Shown here piece by piece: positions 7,201-15,420 of a stretch of 33,619 nt of DNA; the stretch's first letter is position 1; every line of letters starts with the position of its first letter. Below the pieces are notes generated by a model. The model made no database searches. It was not told the DNA's origin and was given only the letters and a program-made list of their open reading frames with translations. A program made the position numbers and the translations under genes. Source of the DNA: Acidimicrobiales bacterium (lineage in GTDB: Bacteria > Actinomycetota > Acidimicrobiia > Acidimicrobiales > CADCSY01); the NCBI GenBank assembly GCA_035512495.1, contig DATKDW010000007.1, positions 1-33,619 of the forward strand, read 5' to 3'.

Positions 7201-10185
7201 GTGGGGGTGTGGCTGGTGGTCGCCATGCCCCGCACCGGCGGGCCGATGCAGCGGTGGCTGCCGATGGTCGCCTTCGCCGCGGCCATGGCCGTGGTCGGCG
7301 TGGTGGCCTCGGCGCCGTTGCGCCGGGTGCTGCGCGGTGGCGTGGGGTCGGCCCGGCGGGCGTTCATCGGCGTGGTGCGCGGGCCGGGCCGAGCAACGAT
7401 GCTCCTCGGCGGGGCCGCCGGGGTGACAGCCATGACCACCGCCGCGTTCCTCATGTCGCTGGCGGCGGTGGGTGGTCGGGTCTCGGTGCCGGGCGGCGTG
7501 CTGCTGTACCTCGTGGTCGCCGCCCTGGCGCCGCTCGCCCCATTCCCTGGTGGCATCGGCCTGGTCGAGCCGGCGCTGGCCGGCGGGCTCATCGCCCTCG
7601 GGGTCTCACCAGGTCAGGCGGCGAGCGGGGTGATCCTGTTCCGCCTCGTGACCTACTGGTTGCCGGTGGGCCCGGCGTGGCTGGCGCTGCGCCGCCTCCC
7701 CCTGCGCACCGACGACCGTGACCCCGCGTCCGAGGCGGGCGAGGACGACCTCGATCACGACGACGGCGACGTCGTCGCCGAGCTGGCCGGCGCGCCCGTC
7801 CCCGCCACCCGCTACTACCGCCACCCCGCCGACGCCGCGCGCGCCGTGACCGGGATCGTGCTGGGCCTGACGGTGGCGCTCTTCGCCGGCGGTGGGATGC
7901 TCCTGCCGGTCGAGGTCGACGCCTTCCGCCTGGTGAACCGCCTGCCGAGCCTGCTGTTCGCGCCGGTCAACGCCATCATGCAGGCGGGGTGGGCCGGCGC
8001 CGTGCCCCTCGCCGCCGGCGTGGCCGTCATCGCCCGCCGCCGGCGCCTCGCCCTCGACCTGCTGGTGGCGGGCCTGTCGGCGTGGCTGCTGGCCAAGGTG
8101 GTCAAGTCGCTGGCCGACCGGGGGCGCCCGGGAGCGCTGCTCGACGAGGTCGTGCTGCGAGGGGCAAGCGAGGGCGGCCTCGGGTTCGTGTCCGGCCACG
8201 CCGCGGTGGCCGCCGCCATCGCCACCGTGGCGAGCGGCCACGTTCGCCGGCCGGTGCGGTGGGCGCTGTGGGCGGTGGCGGTGGGGGTGGGCATCGGCCG
8301 GGTGTACGTGGGCGCCCACTTCCCGCTCGACGTGGTCGCCGGAGCGGCGCTCGGGTGGGCCATCGGCAGCCTCGTCCACCTGGCACGGGGCACCCCGGGG
8401 CACCTGCCGGCGCCGACCGATGTGGTGGGCGCTCTGCGAGACCTCGGGATGCGGCCCGCCGGGGCCCGGTGGGTGGCCGCCGACGCCCGGGGGTCGATCC
8501 CCTTCGAGGTGACCACCGCCGAGGGCGGGCGGCTGTTCGTCAAGGCAATGGGCCGCGACCAGCGCGACGCCGACCTGCTGTTCAAGCTGTGGCGCTTCGT
8601 CGCCTACCGGGAGACCGAGGACGAGGCGCCGTTCACCACCCCCAAGCGCCAGCTGGAGCACGAGGCATACCTGACGATGCTCGCCGCCTCCGCCGGGGCG
8701 ACGGTCCCCAAGGTGGTCTCCACCGGCGGCGACGAGGAGGGGGTCACCTACCTCGTCCTCGAGCACGTCGACGGCACGGTGCTCGCTGATCTCGGCGCCG
8801 ACTCGATCGACGACGAGCTGCTCGACCGGTTGTGGGCCCAGGTGGCGCTCCTCCACGCCGCGGGCATCGCCCACCGCGACCTTCGGGCGTCCAACGTGCT
8901 GGTCGACCCCGACGGGCAGCCGTGGCTGGTGGACTTCGGCTTCGCCGAGGCGGGCGCCGGCGACGACCGGCTCCGGCGCGACGTCGCAGAGCTGCTGGCG
9001 TCGAGCGCCTTGCTCGTTGGTGCGGAGCGGGCGGTGGGGGCCGCGGTGCGGGCGCTCGGGCCGACCCAGGCGTGGGAGGCGGCGCACTTCGTGCAGCCGT
9101 TCGTGCTGTCGCGCGCCACGCGCACCGCGGTGCGACGGCGGCCGGCGCTGCTATGGCTGCTGCGCAGCGACCTCGCCGATGCCGCCGGGCGCCCCGACCC
9201 GACGCCGGAGCGCGTCGTCCGGGTCGGGATGCCACAGCCCATGACCCTGTCGGTGATGGTCGTGGTGGCCTACGGCGTGTACCACACCCTCGTCACCGCC
9301 ACCGGGGTGCGCGACCCACTGGGCATCGTGGGCGACGGGTCGCTGCGCTGGCTGGGGATCGCTGTCTTGGGCGTGGTCGTCGGCCACCTGACCGGGGCGG
9401 CCAAGCTCATCGCCGCCGCACGTCACCACCTGGCGCTGGGTCGCACGGTGGTGGCGGTGGCGGCGGCGTCGCTCGTGGCACGGACGTCGGCGCTGGGGCT
9501 GGAGGCGCCGGGCTACACCGCCCTGTACCTCGAGCGCAGCGGCCTGCCGCGGGCCCGGGCCCGCGGCGCCGCCAACCTCGCGGTGGTGGCCGCGATGGCC
9601 GGGCGGGTGGTGGGCTGCGCGGTGGCGCTGGCACTGGCGATCACCGGGCCGGCCAGCGACGAGATCGCCGACGGCCCGTGGGAGCTGGTGGCGGCGGGCA
9701 TCGCCGTCGGCGCCCTCTTCGGGGTCGCCCCCGCCGTGATGCGACGGGCGCACCTGGTGGAGGCCATGCAGTCGCTGCCGTCACCCCGGGAGCTGACCCA
9801 CCACGTCGGGATGCTGGTGGGCCTTGTCCTCGGGGCGGCGGGCTCGACGGTTGCGTTCATGGTCTCGGCGGTGGCGGTGTGCCGGGCGGTGGGCGTCGAG
9901 CAACCCGCCGCGGTGATCGCCGCCGTGTTCCTCCTCGCCGCCGGGGCCGCGGTGCTGGCGCCCGTGCCGGGCGGGGTCGGCGTGGCCGAGGTGTTCGCCG
10001 CCTTCGGGCTCATGGTGGCGGGCACACCCACCGGGTCGGCGGTGGTCGCCGCCGTGGTGTTCCGCCTGGTGACGTTCTGGCTGCCCCTCGCCCCCGCGCT
10101 GTGGGCCAGCCGGGTGCTGCACGTGTGGGTGGCGCCGGGAGCCACCGCCGAGCGCCCGGCGACGGGCGAGCCTCAGGAGGGCTGA
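4249..10185 (+). CDS. Giant flippase-PAP2-kinase membrane protein with a duplicated module
   Basis: A single uninterrupted 1,978-residue protein. Seven domains can be seen: flippase-like (UPF0104/lysylphosphatidylglycerol-synthase membrane type, about 30-355, PGGVGLVE at 302-309), PAP2 phosphatase (about 385-570: K479-x6-R486-P487, GH at 510-511, R545-x5-H551-x3-D555), kinase-like (about 580-815), flippase (about 838-1155, PGGIGLVE at 1100-1107), PAP2 (about 1195-1375: K1286-x6-R1293-P1294, SGH1317, R1351, H1357, D1361), kinase (about 1385-1635) and flippase (about 1660-1960, PGGVGVAE at 1907-1914). The second kinase keeps Lys1432, HRD (1542-1544), Asn1549 and DFG (1562-1564). The first has HRQ (735-737), His742 and SLQ (755-757), so it should be inactive. 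Flippases 2 and 3 resemble each other more than flippase 1, pointing to duplication of a PAP2-kinase-flippase unit. By inference it moves and phosphorylates/dephosphorylates a lipid or lipid-linked sugar in the plasma membrane; the substrate is unknown. Confidence 0.88.
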   Translation: MVGVAAAQQSSTPAEPDDEGRTGRQRRWGRVAGRLASAAVVAAIFGAIFPNLVDISATGAVLTSEVSTAELVGLALLTLASLVASFLALMAVLPGLDMVRAGLVNVTSTSVAYAVPGGGAAATGLSVAMLRSFGFGGAAIGRAILVGGWWNLAVKVGLPLLALGLLGVSGGARDEVRAAAVVALVILAGLVVLAIAAATGERPAIAVVRRALRVAAPVLRRAGWVPPADVGARVAAFRSDTGGLIRRRWMWLTGATLAYHLSLFGVLCMALAAVGALEDVGVLPALAVFAVVRQLTAVPVTPGGVGLVELGLVGGLHLAGAGLEDATAAVLLHRGFTYLLYLPAGIPTYVAWLRLRRHDPAPVAVEPAERANRTGWRPGWQPGWRPLERARLVVSVVALVGLWLAASGARPGRLEVDLFGLVNRLPDALMPVLWPVMQLGWIGAAVAWSTVTLVRRGPGRAVALLGAGTTAWVLAKVVKDVVGRGRPGALLEEVVLRGDAPVGGLGFVAGHTAVAAALVTVAAATARRRTRWVLWGLVALVGVGRVYTGAHLPLDVVAGAALGWGVGIAVRWLSGTPVRAPSPRAVTAAVGSLGIDVEGLVERRREPPGAATFVGRATDGRRIFVKAIGRDQWDAEVGHRLWRLLAFREAGDEAPFSTAKQQLEHEAYLLALARAAGARVPVVVSTVAAGADWLLVLEGVDGTPLAELPAERWDDELLGAVWRQVALLHRSGIAHRQLRPDHVLVDDDGRPWLVSLQWAEAGASPGTRAADTAELLVTAAAAVGPEVAVAAAVEGLGPAAVAEAVPLLQPLALTPPTRAALAKSPALLAEVAAAVAGTTGSPPALPQRLVRRPLHPPTLLVAALASAVVYQVVAGVSGVSQTVRALGGIEAGWLVATVAAVVLGYVSGAVALLASSGRPLALGRTVVAQLVGSAVSTTEWPRTGALLASASYLRAVGVDPARARGAALATGTAGAVIHTAAVAGVGVWLVVAMPRTGGPMQRWLPMVAFAAAMAVVGVVASAPLRRVLRGGVGSARRAFIGVVRGPGRATMLLGGAAGVTAMTTAAFLMSLAAVGGRVSVPGGVLLYLVVAALAPLAPFPGGIGLVEPALAGGLIALGVSPGQAASGVILFRLVTYWLPVGPAWLALRRLPLRTDDRDPASEAGEDDLDHDDGDVVAELAGAPVPATRYYRHPADAARAVTGIVLGLTVALFAGGGMLLPVEVDAFRLVNRLPSLLFAPVNAIMQAGWAGAVPLAAGVAVIARRRRLALDLLVAGLSAWLLAKVVKSLADRGRPGALLDEVVLRGASEGGLGFVSGHAAVAAAIATVASGHVRRPVRWALWAVAVGVGIGRVYVGAHFPLDVVAGAALGWAIGSLVHLARGTPGHLPAPTDVVGALRDLGMRPAGARWVAADARGSIPFEVTTAEGGRLFVKAMGRDQRDADLLFKLWRFVAYRETEDEAPFTTPKRQLEHEAYLTMLAASAGATVPKVVSTGGDEEGVTYLVLEHVDGTVLADLGADSIDDELLDRLWAQVALLHAAGIAHRDLRASNVLVDPDGQPWLVDFGFAEAGAGDDRLRRDVAELLASSALLVGAERAVGAAVRALGPTQAWEAAHFVQPFVLSRATRTAVRRRPALLWLLRSDLADAAGRPDPTPERVVRVGMPQPMTLSVMVVVAYGVYHTLVTATGVRDPLGIVGDGSLRWLGIAVLGVVVGHLTGAAKLIAAARHHLALGRTVVAVAAASLVARTSALGLEAPGYTALYLERSGLPRARARGAANLAVVAAMAGRVVGCAVALALAITGPASDEIADGPWELVAAGIAVGALFGVAPAVMRRAHLVEAMQSLPSPRELTHHVGMLVGLVLGAAGSTVAFMVSAVAVCRAVGVEQPAAVIAAVFLLAAGAAVLAPVPGGVGVAEVFAAFGLMVAGTPTGSAVVAAVVFRLVTFWLPLAPALWASRVLHVWVAPGATAERPATGEPQEG
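5371..5406 (+). repeat. Three 12-bp repeats coding [12 protein letters not shown]
   Basis: Three near-identical 12-base units encode residues 375-386 of the giant membrane protein, in the linker between flippase 1 and PAP2 domain 1. They look like the product of replication slippage. No counterpart is seen in the second linker. Confidence 0.8.
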
Positions 10186-10268
10186 GGGCCGGCGAACGAG
10201 TCCTCTGATGGCGCGGAAATGACCCTCGCCGCCCGCCGCCGCCGCACCGACCCCGAGCCGGCCGCCGC

Positions 10269-10844
10269 TCATTGACCCCGGGGCTGCTCCCCGGTGCCGG
10301 CGCCCGCCGGCCACGCCAGGCACACCAGCTCGTCGACGAGCGCCTCGATCTCGTCCATGACGCGCTCATAGTCCTTGTGCCGCGACCCGATGGGGTCAGC
10401 CACGTCGTCGTCGCCGATGTCGCCCGCCAGCTCAGACGTCCGCCGGCCGTGGCCCGCCACCGCCAGCCACTCGGCCAGGCTCTGGTCGGCTCGCCGGGGT
10501 CCCACCCGCCCGCCTCGCCGCACCAGCTCGCGCAGCGTGAAGGTGCGGGCGAAGGCGTCGTGGTCGAGCACCGCCGCCTCCCGGACGTGCTGGCGGGTCA
10601 TCCCCACCACCAGGTCGGCGTCGCCGACCATCGCCGGGGTCAGCTGCCGGCTCTGCTGCCCGGTGGGCTCGATCCCGCGGTCCCGCAGGGCCCGGTCGGT
10701 CCGCTCGTCGACCGCCACCCCGCCCTCGAGCGACCCCGCCGACGACACCGTCACCGACCCCAGCGGGGCCAGGCGGGCGCGCAGCACCGCTTCGGCGAAG
10801 GGCGACCGGCACTGGTTGCCTGTGCAGAGGACGAGGATCTCGAT
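10269..10844 (-). CDS. Low-molecular-weight protein tyrosine/arginine phosphatase, apparent ATC start
   Basis: A 191-residue cytoplasmic phosphatase if translation begins at ATC (10842-10844). The P-loop C-T-G-N-Q-C-R (Cys7 to Arg13, C-x5-R) lies at the extreme N-terminus, as in the family. The general acid is Asp150 in an ADPIG motif, and the helix KDYERVMDEIEALV follows. The usual length is about 150; here an Arg-rich insert near 105-135 and a Gly-rich tail add residues. No ATG, GTG, TTG or CTG exists between the in-frame TAG (10854-10856) and the P-loop. The first conventional start, GTG at 10787, would delete the catalytic cysteine. TAGCCT lies exactly 6 bases before ATC, which supports a leaderless ATC start. 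A sequencing error is the alternative. The gene is divergent from a GGDEF gene and convergent with the giant membrane protein. Confidence 0.85.
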   Translation of the reverse strand: MEILVLCTGNQCRSPFAEAVLRARLAPLGSVTVSSAGSLEGGVAVDERTDRALRDRGIEPTGQQSRQLTPAMVGDADLVVGMTRQHVREAAVLDHDAFARTFTLRELVRRGGRVGPRRADQSLAEWLAVAGHGRRTSELAGDIGDDDVADPIGSRHKDYERVMDEIEALVDELVCLAWPAGAGTGEQPRGQ

Positions 10845-10850
10845 CGCCTG

Positions 10851-10856
10851 AGGCTA
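10851..10856 (-). promoter_or_regulatory. Putative -10 box of the phosphatase gene
   Basis: On the minus strand TAGCCT is followed by CAGGCG and then the proposed ATC start. Box and spacing are identical to those before the genes at 4249 and 16874. The TAG of this box is also the in-frame stop that closes the phosphatase frame upstream. Confidence 0.5.
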
Positions 10857-10903
10857 CGGCCCCGGCGGACCCCGTCTGATCAGGGCGCAAAAGGTGCTTT
10901 AGG

Positions 10904-10909
10904 TACAGA
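10904..10909 (+). promoter_or_regulatory. Putative -10 box of the PAS-GGDEF gene
   Basis: TACAGA stands 6 bases before the GTG at 10916. An overlapping alternative is TAGGTA (10900-10905), 10 bases before the start. The 71-base space between the two divergent starts must hold both promoters. Confidence 0.35.
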
Positions 10910-10915
10910 GGGGCC

Positions 10916-12166
10916 GTGCCGAACAACTCGGGTGTGGAGGACAACCGCCTGCCCACCGCCACGGCCACCGCCCCGGCATCCGATCTCTTCGATCAGCTGC
11001 CCGACGCCCTCGTGGTGATCGACGGCACCGGGACCGTCACCCGTGGCAACCGTGCGGCGGAGCGGATCATGGGGCGCTCCGCCGGCGGGCTCGTCGGGAT
11101 CAACGGCTTGGACCTCGTGCACCCGGACGACTTCCACCTCGCCGCCCTCTCCCTGTCATCGGTCGAGGGCAAGGAGGTCGGCACCCCCATCGAGCTGCGC
11201 ATCGCCACCGACCACGGGTGGCGCCTCATCGAGCTGGTCGGCGCCCCCCTCGATGACGGCCACATCGTCCTGTCCATGCGGGACCTGACCGAACGGCGAC
11301 GCTGGGAGGTCGCCGGCGGCGACGTGGCCAGGTTCCGCACCTTGGTCCAGCACGCCACCAGCCTCACGATGCTCCTCGACGCCGACGGGGTGGTGACCTC
11401 GGCGTCCGGCGCCCTCAGCCGCCAGCTCGGACTCGACCCCGAGCTGGTCTGCGACCACCCGCTGGTGCAGATCGTCCACCCCGACGACCGCATCCTCGTG
11501 CGGGCCGCGATCGTCGCTGCCACCGGCAGCGACCCGGGTGCGGCGCCCACCCCCGTGGAGGCCCGCCTGTCCGGCCACGAGGGTCACGTCCCGTTCGAGC
11601 TGACGATCGTCTCCCTGCTCGACGACCCCACCGTCAGCGGCCTCGTCGTCTCGGGCCACGACATCACCCGCCTCCGCGCCGCCCAGGAGACCCTGGCCGA
11701 GCTGGCCCACTTCGACTCGCTGACCGGGCTGCCCAACCGTCGTGCGTTCGACGCCGCCCTCGAGGACCAGTGGCGGCTCACCGCGCGCGACGGCGTCGAC
11801 TCCTACGTGATCGTGGTCGACCTCGACGAGTTCAAGGAGCTCAACGACCGTCACGGCCACGCCACCGGCGACGAGGCGCTGCGACAGGTCGCCCACGCAC
11901 TGCAACGGTGCGTCCGCAGCACCGACGCCGTGGCCCGCCTCGGCGGCGACGAGTTCGGCATCATCCTCATCCGCTGCGGCGGCGAGGCCGCCGCCATCGG
12001 CTTCGCCGCCGAGCTCGACGACCGCATCAGCGAGGCGTGCAACAACCTGCCCGCGCCCCACGTCGGCCTCAGCCTCGGCTACGCCTCCCTGCGCGCCGCC
12101 GACTCGGCCCCCGCCGCCCTCCACCACGCCGACCTCGCCATGTACGCCAAGAAGCGGAGCCGGTAG
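10916..12166 (+). CDS. PAS-PAS-GGDEF diguanylate cyclase
   Basis: A 416-residue soluble enzyme expected to make cyclic di-GMP from two GTP. Two PAS sensor domains are seen (about 24-120 and 140-250), each with an HPDD motif (VHPDDF, VHPDDR). A short helical linker leads to the GGDEF domain (about 260-416). The active-site motif is intact, GGDEF at 343-347. The inhibitory RxxD site is Arg334-Asp337, five residues before it, so product inhibition is likely. The LTGLPNRRAFD and DLDEFKELND motifs are also present. There is no membrane segment and no EAL domain. The GTG start is the only one close to the putative promoter. The STAS gene follows 227 bases downstream on the same strand. Confidence 0.93.
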   Translation: MPNNSGVEDNRLPTATATAPASDLFDQLPDALVVIDGTGTVTRGNRAAERIMGRSAGGLVGINGLDLVHPDDFHLAALSLSSVEGKEVGTPIELRIATDHGWRLIELVGAPLDDGHIVLSMRDLTERRRWEVAGGDVARFRTLVQHATSLTMLLDADGVVTSASGALSRQLGLDPELVCDHPLVQIVHPDDRILVRAAIVAATGSDPGAAPTPVEARLSGHEGHVPFELTIVSLLDDPTVSGLVVSGHDITRLRAAQETLAELAHFDSLTGLPNRRAFDAALEDQWRLTARDGVDSYVIVVDLDEFKELNDRHGHATGDEALRQVAHALQRCVRSTDAVARLGGDEFGIILIRCGGEAAAIGFAAELDDRISEACNNLPAPHVGLSLGYASLRAADSAPAALHHADLAMYAKKRSR

Positions 12167-12393
12167 CGCGAGGAGACGAGGGCGCCGTCGGGGCGGCGGC
12201 CTTCGAGCGGCTGCGGGGCTCTGTGCGCCGATGACTAGGTCTGTCCGGTGTGTCCGAATGGCCCGTTGTAGCCATGGACGGCGGCGGCACGTTGGCGGAT
12301 GGTTGTTGTGTGCCTCTTGGTCCCCCTCGTCCGCTTTCACCAGCGTCGAAGGTCCAGACCGCAGGCCACATGACCGCTGATGAGGAGACCACC

Positions 12394-12717
12394 ATGACCG
12401 CCACCATGTCGACCGCTCCCACGGGAGTGCACACCATCTCCCTGACCGGAGACCTCGACTCCCGATCTGGCATCGAGGTGACCGTCCTCCTCAGGCTCAC
12501 CCAGGCACCGCACCTCTGCCTCGACGTGACCGCGGTCGGCCAGATCTACGCCGACGGGCTACGGGCCCTGATGCTGGCCACCCGCAAGGCACAACGCGGT
12601 GGCCTCGCCGTCACCGTCACCGGCGCCCGACCGACCGTTGCCCTCATGCTCTCCATGGCCGGCATCCGCAGCACCGGCGACGATCGCCGAACCGCCCACC
12701 TCGCGGTGGCCCGCTGA
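12394..12717 (+). CDS. STAS-domain anti-sigma factor antagonist-like protein
   Basis: A 107-residue single STAS domain, the type that binds RsbW/SpoIIAB anti-sigma kinases. The fold is suggested by VHTISLTGDLDSRS near the start, LCLDVTAVGQIYADGLRAL in the middle and a final VALMLSMAGI. The family's IDSSGL phosphorylation motif reads IYADGL here (Ile51 to Leu56), so the phosphorylated serine is replaced by Asp54. The protein may be locked in a phosphoserine-like state, or may use its domain for something else. ATG 12394 was chosen because GAGGAG precedes it at good spacing; an in-frame ATG at 12370 is possible. The 227 bases before it hold no gene I can support and look slightly less GC-rich than their surroundings. 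Confidence 0.78.
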   Translation: MTATMSTAPTGVHTISLTGDLDSRSGIEVTVLLRLTQAPHLCLDVTAVGQIYADGLRALMLATRKAQRGGLAVTVTGARPTVALMLSMAGIRSTGDDRRTAHLAVAR

Positions 12718-12720
12718 GGC

Positions 12721-14523
12721 TCAGAAGGGCCAGGCGAGGGGCACCACCAGCACGGTGATGCCCACCGTGGCCACCGACAGGGGCAGGCCCAGGCGGGCGA
12801 AGTCGCCGAAGCGGTAGCCGCCCATCCCGTAGACGATGGTGTTGGTCTGGTAGCCGATGGGGCTGAGGAAGCTGGCCGAGGCCCCCACGGCGATGGCCAT
12901 GGCGAAGGGGCGGCCGTCGAGTCCCGCCGCCGAGGCGGTGGCCATGCCGATCGGGAACATGAGCACCGCGGCGGCGTTGTTGGTGATCACCTCGGTGAGC
13001 AGGGTGGTGGCGAGGAGCACCCCGAGCAGCAGGCCCACGTTGCCCCAGCCACCGAAGGCGTCGACCAGGCCGCCGGCCAGCACCTCGGAGAGGCCGCTGG
13101 TGGCAAGGGCCTGGCCGATGCCGAAGCTGGCGGCGATCATCACGATCACGTCGATGTCGACCGCCGCCCGGGCCTCGGCCGGCGACAGCACCCGCAGGCC
13201 CACCATGGCGAAGCCGGCCAGCAGCGCCCCTTGGAGGATGTCGAGCCACCCGATGCCCACCACCACCAGCAGGGCCAGGATGGTCAGCTCCACCCACCGG
13301 GCCTTGTCGCGCCGTGGCGGTCCGGCCTCGTCGAGGGTGGAGACCACCAGGAAGTCGTGGTGGTCGCGCAGGCGCTTGGGCAGCCCGGCGTCGGCCAGCA
13401 CCAGCAGCACGTCGCCGGGCCGCAGGCGCACCGTGCCCAGCTTGCCGCCCACCCGCTCGCCCGCCCGGTGGATGGCCACCACCGCGGCGGCGTACTGGTT
13501 GCGGAAGTCGGCCTCCTTGAGGGTGGACCCCACCAGCGACGAGCGGGGCGCCACCACCATCTCGTGGAAGTGGCGCGACCCGTCGCCCGCGGCGGCGAAG
13601 TGGCGCTCCTCGGCCGGGACCAGGCCGGTCAGGCGGTGCAGGTCGACCACCCGGCCCACGTTGCCGGCGAAGGTCAGGCGGTCGCCCACCTCGAGCACCT
13701 CGTCGGGAGCCACCGGTGCCAGCACCCGCCCCTCGCGCTCCAGCTCCACGAGGTAGACGCCCTCGAGGTTGCGCAGGCCGCCGCCCGCCACCGTCTCGCC
13801 GTCGAGGGGGCTGCGGTCGGCCACCACCATCTCGACGGTGAACTCCCGTGAGCCCGGCCCCACCAGCTGCGGCGGGCGCCGCTCCGGCAGGAGGCGGGGG
13901 GAGGCCACCACCAGGATCACGTAGGCGACCACCGCGACCGGCACCCCCACCCGGGCGATCTCGAACAGGCCCATGGGCTCGTCGCCCGATGCCTCGAGCA
14001 GGCCCGACACGATGAGGTTGGTGGAGGTGCCGATGGCGGTGATGAGACCGCCCACGATGGCGGCGAAGCTGAGCGGCATGAGCAGGGTCGAGGCCGGCCG
14101 GCCGGTCTGGCGCGACCAGGCCACCACCCGCGGCGCCAGCATGGCCACGATGGTCGTGTTGTTGAGCAGCGCCGAGGGCACCAGGCCGGCGGGGAGGAAG
14201 CGGGCCAGCTCGGCCCGGCGCGCCCCGCCGCCGCCCCGGCCCGCCCCGCCGCTGCCCCGGCCCGCCCCGGGCAGGGTCCGGCGGGTGAGCCACTCCAGGG
14301 CGCCGGTGGCCTCCACCGCGGCGGCCACCACGTAGAGGGCGGCGACGGTGATGGGGGCGGGGTTGGAGAACCCGGAGAACGCCTGGGACGCGTCGGTCAC
14401 GCCGATGACGAACAGTGCGGTGGTGGCCCCGAGGATGGTGGCCGCCGGCGGCACCCGCTCGGTGACCAGCACCATCAGGGTCACCATCACCACGGCGAGG
14501 GTCACCCAGGCGTCGGCGGTCAC
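12721..14523 (-). CDS. SLC13/DASS-type anion transporter with two TrkA-C domains
   Basis: A 600-residue inner-membrane carrier of the divalent anion:sodium symporter type, likely for sulfate, dicarboxylate or a similar anion. Membrane helices fill residues 1-210 and about 405-600. Family signature segments are present: LLNNTTIVAML, IGTSTNLIVSG, EVITNNAAAVL and SPIGYQTNTIVYG, which form the two re-entrant SNT/TNT-like loops. Between the halves lie two regulatory RCK_C/TrkA-C domains (about 225-305 and 315-395). A Gly/Arg-rich cytoplasmic loop at about 85-103 comes from a 21-bp duplication. The GTG start lies 90 bases after the SPFH gene on the same strand. The ligand cannot be read from sequence. 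Confidence 0.88.
   Translation of the reverse strand: MTADAWVTLAVVMVTLMVLVTERVPPAATILGATTALFVIGVTDASQAFSGFSNPAPITVAALYVVAAAVEATGALEWLTRRTLPGAGRGSGGAGRGGGGARRAELARFLPAGLVPSALLNNTTIVAMLAPRVVAWSRQTGRPASTLLMPLSFAAIVGGLITAIGTSTNLIVSGLLEASGDEPMGLFEIARVGVPVAVVAYVILVVASPRLLPERRPPQLVGPGSREFTVEMVVADRSPLDGETVAGGGLRNLEGVYLVELEREGRVLAPVAPDEVLEVGDRLTFAGNVGRVVDLHRLTGLVPAEERHFAAAGDGSRHFHEMVVAPRSSLVGSTLKEADFRNQYAAAVVAIHRAGERVGGKLGTVRLRPGDVLLVLADAGLPKRLRDHHDFLVVSTLDEAGPPRRDKARWVELTILALLVVVGIGWLDILQGALLAGFAMVGLRVLSPAEARAAVDIDVIVMIAASFGIGQALATSGLSEVLAGGLVDAFGGWGNVGLLLGVLLATTLLTEVITNNAAAVLMFPIGMATASAAGLDGRPFAMAIAVGASASFLSPIGYQTNTIVYGMGGYRFGDFARLGLPLSVATVGITVLVVPLAWPF
14227..14268 (-). repeat. Two tandem 21-bp repeats in the SLC13 gene
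   Basis: Positions 14227-14247 and 14248-14268 are identical except for one base. They are in frame and encode a seven-residue Gly/Ala/Arg unit twice, in a loop between membrane helices. Replication slippage is the likely cause. Confidence 0.8.
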
Positions 14524-14613
14524 GACACGCAGTCTGCCTGCTGGCCCGCCCGGCTCGGCGACCCTCAGGACAGGGCGCCGGCTACGCCCCTACGGGCAGG
14601 GCGGCGAGGAGGT

Positions 14614-15420
14614 CTACCCCTCAGTCTGGATGCTCGGTCCTGGCGGGGTGACGTCACTGTTCTCGCCGCGGAAGGTGTCGAAGAACCTGAGCATCTCCAT
14701 CGGTACCGGGAACACGAGCGTGGAGTTGTTCTGCCCGGCGACGTCGACCATGGTCGACAGCACGCGCAGCTGCATGGCGGCGGGGTGGCGCTCGAGGATG
14801 GCGGCGGCCTCGCCCAGGTTGTCGGCCGCCTCACGCTCACCGAGGGCCTGGATCACCCGGGCCCGGCGGTCTCGCTCGGCCTGGGCCTGGCGGGCCATGG
14901 CCTGGCGCATGGAGTCGGGCAGCTCCACGTCCTTGACCTCCACCAGCGTCACCTTCACGCCCCACGGGTTGGTGAGGTCGTCGATGATCGTCTGAAGCTG
15001 GGAGTTGATCTGGTCGCGGTTGATCAGCAGCTCGTCGAGGTCGACCTGGCCGAGGATCGAGCGCAGGGTGGTCTGGGCCACCTGCGAGGTGGCGTAGCGG
15101 TAGTTCTGGATGGCCACCACCGCCTTCACCGGGTCGATCACGTTGAAGTAGGTCACCGCGTTGACCTTGATGGTCACGTTGTCCTTGGTGATCACGTCCT
15201 GGGGCGGGATGTCGGCGGTGACGGTCTGCAGGTTCACCTTCACCATGCGGTCGATGATCGGCACGATGAAGAAGAGTCCCGGTCCCTTGGCACCGGTGAC
15301 CCGGCCCAGCCGGAAGATCACCCCCCGCTCGTACTCGTCGACGATCTTGACCGCGGCCACGATGATCGCCACCACGACGAACACCGCCGCGCCGATCCCG
15401 TAGAGCAGTGCCTCATCCAT
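14614..15420 (-). CDS. SPFH/band-7 (stomatin-like) membrane protein
   Basis: A 268-residue slipin/stomatin homologue. It has one N-terminal membrane segment (about 7-25), then the SPFH domain (EYERGVIFRLGRV, GLFFIVPIIDRM, DVITKDNVTIKVNAV) and a charged helical stretch rich in Ala/Glu/Arg (about 165-215). Such proteins form large ring or cage assemblies around membrane microdomains and protease partners. Its ATG (15418-15420) overlaps the stop of the upstream NfeD gene by 8 bases, so the two are translationally coupled. That NfeD-SPFH pairing is widespread in bacteria and archaea and is used in membrane quality control. Confidence 0.95.
   Translation of the reverse strand: MDEALLYGIGAAVFVVVAIIVAAVKIVDEYERGVIFRLGRVTGAKGPGLFFIVPIIDRMVKVNLQTVTADIPPQDVITKDNVTIKVNAVTYFNVIDPVKAVVAIQNYRYATSQVAQTTLRSILGQVDLDELLINRDQINSQLQTIIDDLTNPWGVKVTLVEVKDVELPDSMRQAMARQAQAERDRRARVIQALGEREAADNLGEAAAILERHPAAMQLRVLSTMVDVAGQNNSTLVFPVPMEMLRFFDTFRGENSDVTPPGPSIQTEG

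Noticed and set aside
12250-12393. N-terminal extension of the STAS protein
   Set aside because: The extension has no conserved content, and good ribosome-binding bases lie before ATG 12394.
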